DNA of 64,000 bases. Source: Ehretia macrophylla (Eukaryota; Streptophyta; Magnoliopsida; Boraginales; Ehretiaceae). The stretch spans positions 23,028,139 to 23,092,138 of the forward strand of contig CM075769.1 of assembly GCA_037974665.1 (NCBI GenBank), written 5' to 3'. Shown here piece by piece: positions 11,681 through 20,555 of the stretch; the first letter of the stretch is position 1; the number at the start of each line of letters is the position of its first letter. The position numbers and the translations under genes are program-made. Below the pieces are notes generated by a model. The model saw only the letters and a program-made list of their open reading frames with translations, searched no databases and was not told the DNA's origin.

Positions 11681-12671
11681 TTAGGTTTATCAGGTTTGCC
11701 TATCCTTTTCTTGTTTTTCTTGGTTAATTCCTTGAGTCTAGGTCTAGGTTTTAATTCCTTTCTTCGTTCTTGATTGTGTCATGCTTCCAATTCGTTTTCT
11801 TGGTTGTGTCTTGATTCCGTTCTTGTTCTTTTAATTTCGTGTCTTGAGTCTTGTTCTCCGTTTCTTGAGTCTTGTCTTCAATTTTGTTTTCTTGCTTTCA
11901 ATTCCTTTTTCTTGAATTCCTCGTTTTTAGTTGTGTCTAAATTTTGTGTCTTGTTTTCTTTTCAATTCCGTTTCTTGTTTTCTTGTCAAATCTGTTTTCT
12001 TGCTTCAATTCCGTTTTCCTACTGCAATTTCGTTCTTGTTTAACTTTCCATTGGCCAAACCCTAGAATCTTGAATTAGGGTTTCTTGTGGTTCTAAATTC
12101 GAAGTCTTGGTTACTTGCTCATTGTCTTTTTTTCTGAAAATCAAGAAAAGAACATCAAGAAAGAAAAGAAACTTCAAGAAAAAAAAAATTCGGAGCTGAA
12201 AAAAAAAAAAAAAAAAAAAGGCAAAACAGTGAACAGTAAAAAACTTGTTTTTGTTGAATTAGCCCTCGTGGCCAAGCTTTTCTGAAGGGAAACGACGTCC
12301 TGAGCATAACCCACAGATTAGCTGTGGGCACTACCCTCTTAGGGCCAAATTCTAACGTTTTCTATGAGTTTTGGGCATTTTTGTGTTTTAGAATAGGGTT
12401 TTTGCAACTTTCCTTATTTTTCTAGGTTTACTTCTTCGAGTTTTATTCAAGTTTCTTTCTCTAACCTTGTTTCTAGAGTCTTAGAGGTCTGAAAAAAAAA
12501 ACAAAAAAAAAAGTCAGATTCCAAAATTGATTATTACGCTGCTTGGTATTCTTGGTAAGTTCTAGGGGCTTGAAAGAGAATACGAGAGGAAAAAGGCAAA
12601 GTGTGTGAGATTATTAGAGGGTAAAAGCTAAAGTGAGTTGAGCGAAACACGTGAGGGAGTGAAATTCAATC
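11681..12671 (+). other. Untranslated leader of the CRM-like element
   Basis: About 1 kb between PBS and the gag start, rich in degenerate TTCTTG/TTTTCTTG phrases (11700-12050) and holding A-runs of about 20 near 12200 and shorter near 12490. The pyrimidine-rich part creates hydrophobic reading frames that I do not regard as genes. No other signal seen. Confidence 0.6.
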
Positions 12672-13915
12672 ATGGCTCATAATCAAGAGGATGACACAAA
12701 AGCAGAAGCTCAACAACCAGTTCTGAATTTACAGTTGCAAGCTTTTTTGGGAGAGATGAGACAGATGATAAGAGCTGAATTTGAACAAATACATGAGAGG
12801 TTTGAAAGAATATATAAGGTCGAGCCCGAGTTCAAACAATCCACCAATGCCACGACCTCCCAAGGTAAATCAGCTTCTACTATGACTCGATCTAGTGAGA
12901 TTAGATGTTTTAAATGTCAGGGATAGGGACACATTGGAAGCCAATGCCCAAACAAGCAAGCATTGGTAGTCTTGGAGAGTGGTGAGATTGAGTCCAAAGA
13001 CGAAATGCATTTTGATGACATACCTATACTAGGAGACACCACGGAGGTTGAAGAAGAGTTTGGGGCAGATTATGGAGAGTTGCTTGGACTAGTGACCCGA
13101 CGACCCTTAAGCTTGCAAGCTGAAGAAGAGGAAGAAGTAGTACAACATGAGAACATCTTTCATACTCGCTGCCATGTGAAAGATAAGGTATGTAGTGTTA
13201 TTATTGATGGTGGTAGTTGTACTAATGTTGCTAGTGCTTCTATGGTTGAAAAGCTAGGGCTCAACACAGTGAAGCACCCACGTCCATACAAACTGCAGTG
13301 GCTGAATAATTGTGGTGAAATAGGGGTTACAAAGCAGGTTGTTGTACCGTTTCAAATTGGAAAGTATGAAGATGAGGTATTGTGTGATGTGGTAACAATG
13401 CATGCTGGACATCTACTCTTAGGAAGACCGTGGCAATTTGATCGACATGTGCAGCATGATGGCTTCACCAATAAGTGCACATTCATGTTCAATCAGCGGT
13501 CAATCACTCTAGTTTCCATAACACCAAAAAAAGTTTATGAGAGTGAACAAAAGAATTTGAGAGAACAAAAGAATTTGAGTGAGCAAAAGATTGAGAGTGA
13601 AAAGAAAAAAAGCAAGGTCGAATTAGGAAAGGTAGAGAGGAAAGAAAAGAATTCAACCAATGAGGTAAAAATAGAGGGAAAGCAAAGAAATTTTTATGCA
13701 AAAGCAAGTGAGGTTAAGAGAGCTTTGATTTCAAAAAGGCCAATGATTATACTTATGTACAAAGAGGCTCTTTTAAACACTACCCAACTTTACTCTGCAT
13801 TGCATAGTGTTTCTTTCTTGCAGGATTTTGAGGAAGTGTTTCCTGCGGATGTACCACATGGTCTACCACCTAGGCTGGTCTTTGAACCTGGTGGATTTGA
13901 GGACAAATCCTTCTC
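12672..13915 (+). pseudogene. gag zinc-knuckle and protease region of the CRM-like element
   Basis: It starts MAHNQEDDTKAEAQQ; a short coiled-coil-like gag part precedes a zinc knuckle (CFKCQG-GHIGSQC). The protease part has the active-site phrase IIDGGSCTNVAS and the conserved YKLQWLN, LCDVV-MHAGHLLLGRPWQFD and HDGFTNK, all standard for plant CRM/Reina-type chromoviruses. A Lys/Glu-rich linker with an 18-bp tandem repeat follows, then a DFEEVFPADVPHGLPP phrase that normally precedes RT. The gag part is much shorter than usual. One or two breaks are apparent; enzymatic pol domains are absent. Confidence 0.8.
13545..13592 (+). repeat. 18-bp in-frame tandem repeat in the protease linker
   Basis: Units of 18 bp (GAACAAAAGAATTTGAGA type), about 2.5 copies, encode a repeated EQKNLR/S hexapeptide. 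A unit multiple of three preserves frame, which suggests expansion while the region was coding. Confidence 0.75.
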
Positions 13916-13927
13916 AAGAGGGGGGAA
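13916..13927 (+). other. Polypurine tract of the CRM-like element
   Basis: AAGAGGGGGGAA directly before the 3' LTR start at 13928. Confidence 0.85.
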
Positions 13928-14755
13928 TGATGCGAACCAGCCATCCACATTCATTGCACTATTTGGATGAATTTTCCAGCAAAGATTCAAGTCAATATTC
14001 TATTTTCAAGATTCAAGAACTTCAAGATTCTTCAAGAAGTTTCAAGAAGATTTGAAGATTTGGTCAAGATTTGAATTCTTTGTAATATCATAGTTTTAGT
14101 TTAAGTTTAATTTGCATTCTAGTTTATTTCCTAGGGTCCACTATGGACGAATTTAGGTGTTCACACTAGGAAAGAGACTTTCTTGGGTTGCAAGATTAGG
14201 TGTTCACACTAGAAAGGAGCTTTTCTTGGGCTGCAAGTTTGCTTCCTTTTTAGTTACTATTCACATCACTATTCACGTGAATAGTTAATAGGAGTCTTTT
14301 CTTGGTCTCCAAGTTTGTTTCCTTTGACCTAGTTACTATTCACGTTTTTCCTACTTCGGCTAGGGTTTAGGAGTCCTTTTCCAAGCAGGATACTTATTTG
14401 TTATTGCCTATATAAGGCACTTTTTGTGATAATAAAGGGAGACAATTCTGAAATTAAATTGTGAGATTATTCTCCTTGAGTTCTCCAAGAGACTCTTTCG
14501 AACTTATCAAGGGATTCCTTGTGGCGTTCAACCTTGACTTATCAAGCGGATTTCCATCCCCGTTTGTGGCGTCTTCACCATACCAAGGTTCTTGCTTTGC
14601 TAAGCAACGGGTCGCGGTTTCCATTATATTCACTATACCAAGGTTCTTGTCTTGCTAGGCAAAGGGTCGCGGTTCCATCCATTCTTGAAAGGTCTTGGGT
14701 TTGTTTTACCAATCTTGGTGTTGGGTCTGGGCACATGTTGACCAGGTTCGTATCA
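13928..14755 (+). repeat. 3' LTR of the CRM-like element
   Basis: 828 bp, the same length as the 5' LTR and about 98.7% identical by eye; TATA box TATATAAGG at 14409-14417. Followed by the TSD copy TTAGA at 14756-14760. Confidence 0.9.
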
Positions 14756-15284
14756 TTAGATATATATGTAAGTATGTTATGGGTTAAGCTTTAGAAATTG
14801 TAACAATAAAAACTAACAAAGGCCCAAAAACAATATTTGTCTACCAATAGCCCAAAATGCAACTAGTAGTCACTATTCACACGAGACACTAACTATTTTA
14901 TAACTCGCGCTCCTGATATGCTATGCAAATAAAAATTATGAACATATGCCCAAAAACACATGTATAATAAGGAAAAAATACGAAATTTACAAAATAAAAT
15001 ACTTTAATTTTTACCCTGAGCTCAGAGCTCGTTTTAAAAAAGATGAAATTGAATCTATTAGGTATAAGAAAAAATCCCGTATAATATAAATGACAAAGTA
15101 ATAGGTTAAATCATTTATTTGAATCAGTTAAATGTTGCACATTTAAAGAAATAAACAAAAGTAAAACTACTAAATATTCATAAAAGTTAAAGTAAACACA
15201 TAATTTCATACAAACACTTTAATTAACATATAATTATATGAAAATAGGTACTATGCACTATTTACTAGGTCTGAGATGTCACAA

Positions 15285-15472
15285 TTAGAACTTGAGGCCA
15301 ATAGAGCCATCTAGTGGTCATTAGTACCTGAGGCTAGAAGAGTCATGTAAAGGGTTATTAGAACCCAAGGCTAGTACAACCATCCTAAGGGTCATTAGGA
15401 CCCAAGGCTAGTAGAGCCATCTTAAGGGTCATTAGAACCCGAGGCCATAAGGGCAAATTAAAGGGTCATTAG
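15285..15472 (+). repeat. 37-bp tandem repeat, right part of the array (Tat 3' UTR)
   Basis: About five contiguous units of 37 bp, consensus near GGTCATTAGAACCCGAGG followed by CTAGTAGAGCCATCTTAAG. The units differ from each other at several positions. There is no unique spacer between them, so this is a simple tandem array. It continues the units at 8439-8484, and copia-1 is inserted after an ATTAG at its right end. Confidence 0.85.
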
Positions 15473-15657
15473 TGTTGGAAATAGGATATGCCCAAAAGAC
15501 CACTAGAATTTTCGTCATCATGTATCTGAATATTTTCAAAGAATAATTAATGTTATCTTATTTTATGAGCATGTTTATCTCTTATGTGGTTGACTTTTAT
15601 ATATATGTATGTAAGGTCCTTGCTTCAAGTGTTGACTTGGGTATTGTGGTGGTTACA
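15473..15657 (+). repeat. Copia-1 5' LTR, segment 1 of 3
   Basis: TGTTGGAAATAGGATATGCCC is a typical start of Angela-like Ty1/copia LTRs (family form TGTTGGAAATATGCCC). It breaks off after TTACA (15653-15657), where the minus-strand Tekay-like element is inserted, and resumes with the same TTACA at 42299-42303. The three pieces total about 1.88 kb, a normal length for this group. Confidence 0.8.
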
Positions 15658-15930
15658 TGTAACGACCCCAACTACCTAACCCTTCCCAAGATTAAGTGGA
15701 GAGTCTATGTAAGCAAACCATTCTCATTCATTTGTTAAATAGCTAACATGTAATAGGCAAACTAGGCCATTATATATAAATATATAAAAAAAAAAACTTT
15801 CCCAATACAACCGTGATTACAAACTTCCCAGCTACCAGACCCTATAGACATCATAATGAGTCTGGTTACTTATCACCCTTACTCATACATATTACCATAG
15901 TAAACAACGTAGATAGTCATACAAGGACTG
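15658..15930 (-). repeat. 3' LTR of the minus Tekay, distal segment
   Basis: TGTAACGACCCCAACTACC and the following 270 bp match the 5' LTR copy at 34884-35147. It is cut at 15930 by the plus-strand partial Tekay element; other LTR sequence resumes at 20556. Confidence 0.85.
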
Positions 15931-18211
15931 TGTAAAGCCCGACACAGGAGCCTATTTGCAATTACGCTATTCATAATGCATTCATATTATTTCATATGCA
16001 TCAGCATCAATTAATAAGCATTAATGTCATTTAACGTGCATTTTTATCGTTTTACATACAATTGTGTTCAATTACATGCATTAGGGAATTTTACGTGTCG
16101 TAGGCATTAATTGTACTCTAATAAGTCAAGAGTAGTAACCAATTAGTTGCAATTCAACCAAAATGGAAAACTAGCAATACATGAGTAGTTGGAAGGCACT
16201 CTTGACATTTAGCAAAATAAGATATTTCATCACCTAACACCACTATTCTTGACCAAGCAAAAATACACAAAATACACTCAAATACACACTCATACACGAT
16301 CAAGAAAGGGAGAAGAGAGGGAAAGAAGAAGAAAAAGAAAAAGGAAGAAAGAATGAGAAAGAGGAAGAAAGAAAGCTTGGTCAAGCCCTTGCTAGCCATT
16401 TTTGAGCATCTTCTTGCACCTTCAACTTAAATCTTGCATCATAGCACTCATTCAAGGTGAGGGTTATTTTCTTAAATGTTTTTTTTCCAAAGTTATATTG
16501 GGCATAATTTGTGGATATATATGTGTGTTGAGCTCGATTTAGGGATTATATAAACTTATGTTTTCTATTCAAGCTTAGTTGAGGGTTTTGAACTTGTGAA
16601 GGGTGTTTGATGTTATATGGCTATGTAACTTGTTATCTCATGTTTACTTATATTTATATGAACCTTTATAATGCTTGATTTTGATGATTACACTTGGAAT
16701 TGAGCTAGGAATTTAGAATTCATACCCTAGAACACAAACTATGCTTGAAGGTTAAGTTGAGTTGTTGTTGATTGTTGCTAGCCTTGGAGAATCAAGTGGT
16801 TTTTGAGCTTAATTGTGTTGTAGGATAGATAAATGTTGCATTATTGGATGTTTGTGAAGAAGTTTGGGATTTGGTGGAGGTGGATTTGGAGTTAGAAAGA
16901 GTTTTAGAAGCAAGAAATGGTCATTTTCGACTTGTGTTTGTTGGGTTTTTCCCTAGTCGGTAGAGGCCCTCGACCGACTCACCTCAACTGACTCAACTAG
17001 TAGGAGTCGACTGAAGGAGTCGGTCGAGACCCTCGTCCAACTACTCTTCCCTGTTTGCGCAGCATTTTTCTAAAGGTTGTATCTCACTCAATTCAACTCT
17101 GAATTGAGTTCCGTTTGATTCTAGAACTATCTACTTTTGATAAGATTTCATTATAGATGAAAATCAATTTAATTGGAGTTTGGGGAAGTAGGTAAATTAA
17201 TTGATTAAATTAGGCTAATACAGGAGTGTTGGAGTCACTATATGGTTAAACACTTGTATGATGCGACAACCTATTTTGTTGCCTCCCTTTCATGTTGATG
17301 CATATATTTTGCTTACCATGTTAATAATTACAGGCGTGGCGCTTGCAACCACAATTATGGGCATGGTGGCATTCGTTTTCTCTGGGTAGCATTGGGCTAC
17401 CAGTTGGGCTCGACTACCATGGTCCTCGGTGTTTATCCAGATATCACCTAATGTTAGAGTGGGGAAAAATAAATGAAGACTGAATCAAGGCCGTCCGTCT
17501 ACAGCAACTGCAAGGAAAACCGTATCCCTTGATATATGGTAAAAACTACCTTCACTTGGGCCCTTGAGGACCTCAGAGGGTAAAGTTATGAGTTATTACT
17601 TGTTATTTAATTCTTGTACTCATTTGCCACTCATGCATATCATGTTTTCAAGAAAGGTTTTTCAAATGTTGAAAATGTTTGCAAAAACCACCCATGACCT
17701 TTAACCCTCGCTGAGCTAAGTGTAGCTTATCCCTTTCATGATAATCTTTCTGGTGAGGCCACGCTTGAGCCAGGGACTCAAGCTGAAGACGAGGCCTACT
17801 TGTGTGATGAGTCGGACTTCTACTTGTTGTGATCTTGGTTGCTTTTGCAGATGGTTAAGTTGATGTTTTGAACTATGTTTAGTTGTACAATTCGAATACT
17901 GTAATATTCTTTTGGGTTTGGTTATATATTTTCTTTGACTGTTGGACTATAATTGTACTATTATTTTATTCTTTTGAGGTCTAGAAGGCATGGGTGACTT
18001 GTGGCATGTTGTGATGGTTGGAACTAGGCCTTGTATTTATGAAACAGGTTAATGGAAGATGAAGTGCCAATAGTTTTGGGCAAATCTTTTGAAGTTACTT
18101 GCAGAATTATGAATGCTTAAGTTATGAATTGATGATTGTGTAGGTTTATCTATTCCGCTCACGTCACGTTTCGGCCTTGTCTTAGCATTGAGTCAGGGTC
18201 GGGGTGTAACA
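15931..18211 (+). repeat. 5' LTR of the partial plus-strand Tekay
   Basis: 2,281 bp from TGTAAAGCCCGACACAGG to GTCGGGGTGTAACA, followed at once by a PBS. It shows the shared LTR blocks: GA-rich leader (about 16305-16376), AAGGTGAGGG (16454-16463), hairpin (about 17263-17283) and a short acidic frame ending near 17830. It also holds a GC-rich stretch of repeated CGGTCGAG/CTCGACCG phrases (about 16955-17040) not seen in the other LTRs. Confidence 0.8.
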
Positions 18212-18218
18212 CCTTTAG

Positions 18219-18231
18219 GTGGTATCAGAGT
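18219..18231 (+). other. Primer-binding site of the partial plus-strand Tekay
   Basis: GTGGTATCAGAG a few bases after the LTR end, complementary to initiator-Met tRNA. Confidence 0.8.
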
Positions 18232-18562
18232 TAGCCTAGGTTAATGAATGTCTAGGTTTAGAATTATGGTATGTGGATAGATGCCCTAAATAGGAAGACG
18301 TACCACTGAAGAGATGCTTGAATTACTTATGTGTTAAAGTGACTCATGTGACTATGTGTAAATAATATATACTTATACGTGGTATTTGTTTCTTGCTAAT
18401 ATGAAATTATGTGAATAAGTATGGTCATACTCTATATTGAGTCAATATTAATTTATCTATAATCATTCCTATTAGAAGTAACTATATGACATGTACTCCT
18501 ACCTCATATCATATTGCATGCATATTATAAAATCGTGAGTGGTCCATATGCTATGTTTATAG

Positions 18563-19650
18563 ATGGCAGGTCATAACACCCGTGCGAATGCTGGAGCACA
18601 AGGAACAGGGAATGTTGACCCAACCAACCCAGGGATAGCCATGTTCAATATGATGGCAAATGTGATAGATCGCATGAGTAGGGTGATAGAACAACAAGCC
18701 AACATGGGTGCGGGTAACAACAACAATAACAATAATAATAATAACAACGGTGGTTGCAACAACAACAACAACAACCGAGGTAATAGATATGATACCTTGA
18801 AAGGCTTCCTAGGGTATGGACCTTCTAAGTTCTTGGGTGAGCCTGATAGTGAGAAGACAGAGGCTTGGCTTGCCAAGGTGGAAAAAATCTTTGTTGCCAT
18901 GGACTACAACGACGAGAAGAAGGTAGTCTTTGCAACTTTCTTGCTAAAGAAATATGCGGAGAAGTGGTGGAGAAATAAGAAGGCTCATTGGGAACAGAAT
19001 GGCACCCCAACAACATGGGCTAACTTTGTGGAGTCCTTCAAAGGCAACTATGTGTCGGAGGTGGTTCGGGAGAGAAAGGAAGAAGAGTTCCTGACTGTGA
19101 GGCAAGGAAGCTTGTTAGTAGTGTAGTACAAAGCCCAATTCAACAAACTCTCCAAGTACTTGCCAAGGTTAGTCCAAACAGAAAATGCAAGGATCAAACA
19201 TTTTATTCGGAGACTAAGGCCCGAAATTCATGATTTTCTTGCATCCCACCGTTTCACTACTTATGCCGAAATGGTTGATTCGGTGGCACGAGTTGAGAAT
19301 AGAAGATTGAATACATGTGGAGGACTGAGTCAAATGAGCAAGAGGCCGATGTTGTCACAAACACCTCAGAGATGATATTCAAGTCAGAGTCAAGTTTCAA
19401 GTCAAGCTAGATCAGTCCCTACTCGACCACAACTGAGTGCTTCAGTTACTCAATCGGTTAGTGGTTCTTCAGGTAATGCTACTACTGCCAAGAATGTTGT
19501 GTGCAATTATTGTAGTAAAAAGGGGCATGTTGAGACCCAGTGTTGGAAGAAATCAGGTAAGTGTTTGGGGTGTGGAAGTGATCAACACTTAGCTAAAGAC
19601 TGTCTGAAACAGCGGAACAGAGGTGCACCAAATCAGGCCGTCGGGAATGT
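18563..19650 (+). pseudogene. gag remains of the partial plus-strand Tekay
   Basis: Starts MAGHNTRANAGAQG. An Asn-rich low-complexity linker (codons AAC/AAT, 18715-18777) precedes the capsid-type phrase FLGYGPSKFLGEPDSEK and WWRNKKAHWE typical of Tekay gag. Two CCHC zinc knuckles lie at about 19500-19605 (CNYCSKKGHVETQC and CLGCGSDQHLAKDC), which bind RNA in functional elements. The arrangement is the same as in the Tekay at 50513. Broken, not one open frame. Confidence 0.85.
18715..18777 (+). repeat. AAC/AAT trinucleotide repeat inside gag
   Basis: Imperfect trinucleotide run encoding Asn; it also produces a Leu-rich antisense frame that is not a gene. Confidence 0.8.
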
Positions 19651-19689
19651 ACCGGTGTAGAGGGTCTAAGCCTGAGTTTATGTTGTTGA

Positions 19690-20555
19690 TCAAGAGGAGA
19701 TTCCAGAGGCTGCAGCAGTGGATACTTGGCTTATTTGATTAACAAGTCAATTGATCAGGCTAACCTCGTAGTGGTACCAGTGGTGAAAGGATATGTTGAT
19801 GTGTTTCCGCAAGAATTACTGGGATTGCCACCAAAAAGGGAGATTGATTTTGTAATTGAGGTATTGCTAGGTACTCAGCCCATCTCAAGGGTGCCATATT
19901 GGATGGCCCCGACTGAATTGCAGGAATTGAAGAATCAATTGCAAGGATTGTTAGAAAAAGGGTTTGTTCAACCTAGCTCATCTCATTGGGGAGCCCCGGT
20001 ATTGTTTGTAAAGAAGAAAGATGGCACATTAAGGCTATGTATTGATTATTGAGGATTGAATCATATGACTGTTAAGAACAAGTACCCATTTCCATTGATA
20101 GATGAGCTGTTTGACCAGTTACAAGGAACTAAAGTTTATTCGAAGTTTGATTTGAGGCAGTGTTATTATCAGCTTTGTATCAAGAAGGAAGATATGCCTA
20201 AGTCAGCTTTTAGAACAAGGTATGGACATTATGAATTTGTTGTGATGCTGTTTGGACTAACGAAGAAGGAGCATGAGAGGCACAGGGTGTTCCAGCCTTA
20301 CTTGGATCAATTTGTGGTGATATTCATAGATGATATTTTAGTGTATTCCAAGACGGAGGAGGATCATGAGAGACATCTACATTTGGTGTTGTAGAAGTTG
20401 CGGGAACATCAATTGTACGCCAAGTTTAGCAAATGCGTTTTGGCTTCAACAGGTTGTTTTCTTGAGGCATATAACCTCCCAAGCGGGGATAGCAGTGGAT
20501 CCATCAAATATTGAAGTGGTGCAAACATGGAAGAAGCCCGAGAATGTTACGGAAC
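19690..20555 (+). pseudogene. Protease/RT remains of the partial plus-strand Tekay
   Basis: RT landmarks in order: [82 protein letters not shown] (the catalytic DD) and HEFWLQ-like remains. The protease active-site phrase is not clearly visible upstream. Wording is Tekay-type. Homology stops at 20555; several breaks. Confidence 0.85.

Larger units (their letters stand above)
10839..14755 (+). mobile_element. CRM-like non-autonomous Ty3/gypsy element, young, with both LTRs
   Basis: A complete insertion of 3,917 bp with LTRs of 828 bp at each end, PBS, short coding interior, PPT, and TSD TTAGA (10834-10838 and 14756-14760). The LTRs start TGATGCGAACC and end GTTCGTATCA; TGATG is also how CRM LTRs start. 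The interior codes only for a gag-zinc-knuckle and protease region; no RT, RNase H or integrase can be recognised, so it would depend on another element's enzymes. By eye the LTRs differ at about 11 of 828 positions (about 1.3%), roughly 0.5-1 million years under usual plant substitution rates. It is inserted in the solo LTR at 8485-15284. Confidence 0.85.
8485..15284 (-). repeat. Solo LTR (native about 2.88 kb) split by a CRM-like element
   Basis: It starts TGTAACGCCTCGATCCC, ends GATGTCACA, and is flanked by ATTAG at 8480-8484 and 15285-15289. Removing the nested element (10839-14755) and its duplicated TTAGA leaves about 2,878 bp. In minus orientation it shows the shared LTR blocks: a GTGAGGGAT-type block near 10636-10650, a weakened hairpin near 9575-9600, a GC-rich cluster near 9400-9425, CTCACTGAG reversed near 9026-9036, and a CAGGTATT-type block at 8983-8991 followed on the minus strand by a short acidic frame. 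The nested element landed in an AT-rich stretch just upstream (in LTR orientation) of these blocks. Confidence 0.8.
4600..15472 (+). mobile_element. Tat-lineage Ty3/gypsy retrotransposon, heavily decayed and interrupted
   Basis: Recognisable protein remains run in the order protease/linker, RT, RNase H, a second (archaeal-type) RNase H, integrase, then a 3' UTR with 37-bp tandem repeats. The extra RNase H and repeat-bearing 3' UTR are known hallmarks of Tat-lineage elements (Tat/Ogre/Retand). The coding region is riddled with damage (dozens of changes), so it is among the oldest layers. The tail is split by the solo LTR at 8485-15284, and copia-1 enters at 15473. The left limit is uncertain: no 5' LTR was recognised, and 4600-4960 has no clear domain. 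The 3' LTR is not in the window. Confidence 0.75.
15931..20555 (+). mobile_element. Partial Tekay-like Ty3/gypsy element, plus strand
   Basis: 5' LTR (15931-18211), PBS, gag, protease/RT, then loss of homology at 20555, where LTR sequence of the host element (ACCAATAGTTGC) takes over. RNase H, integrase, chromodomain, PPT and 3' LTR are not present. Several breaks in what remains. The host LTR on its far side restarts about 1.1 kb further along than it stopped, judged from its intact partner copy, so this is an incomplete locus rather than a clean insertion. Confidence 0.8.

Noticed and set aside
11372-11684. Two overlapping reading frames, repeated almost identically at 14461-14794
   Set aside because: Both lie in the LTRs of the CRM-like element, so the duplication is the LTR pair and not a gene family.
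11772-12043. Cys/Phe-rich frame of 89 codons after the PBS
   Set aside because: Falls in the TTCTTG-repeat leader of the CRM-like element; low complexity explains it.
15285-15472. CRISPR-like repeat array
   Set aside because: Units are contiguous with no spacers, lie in a retrotransposon 3' UTR, and the sequence is plant.
16154-16399. Phe-rich, membrane-like minus-strand frame
   Set aside because: Produced by the GA-rich leader tract of an LTR; no conservation in the equivalent tract of other LTRs.
18571-18900. Leu-rich minus-strand reading frame
   Set aside because: Antisense of the Asn-rich trinucleotide repeat in gag.
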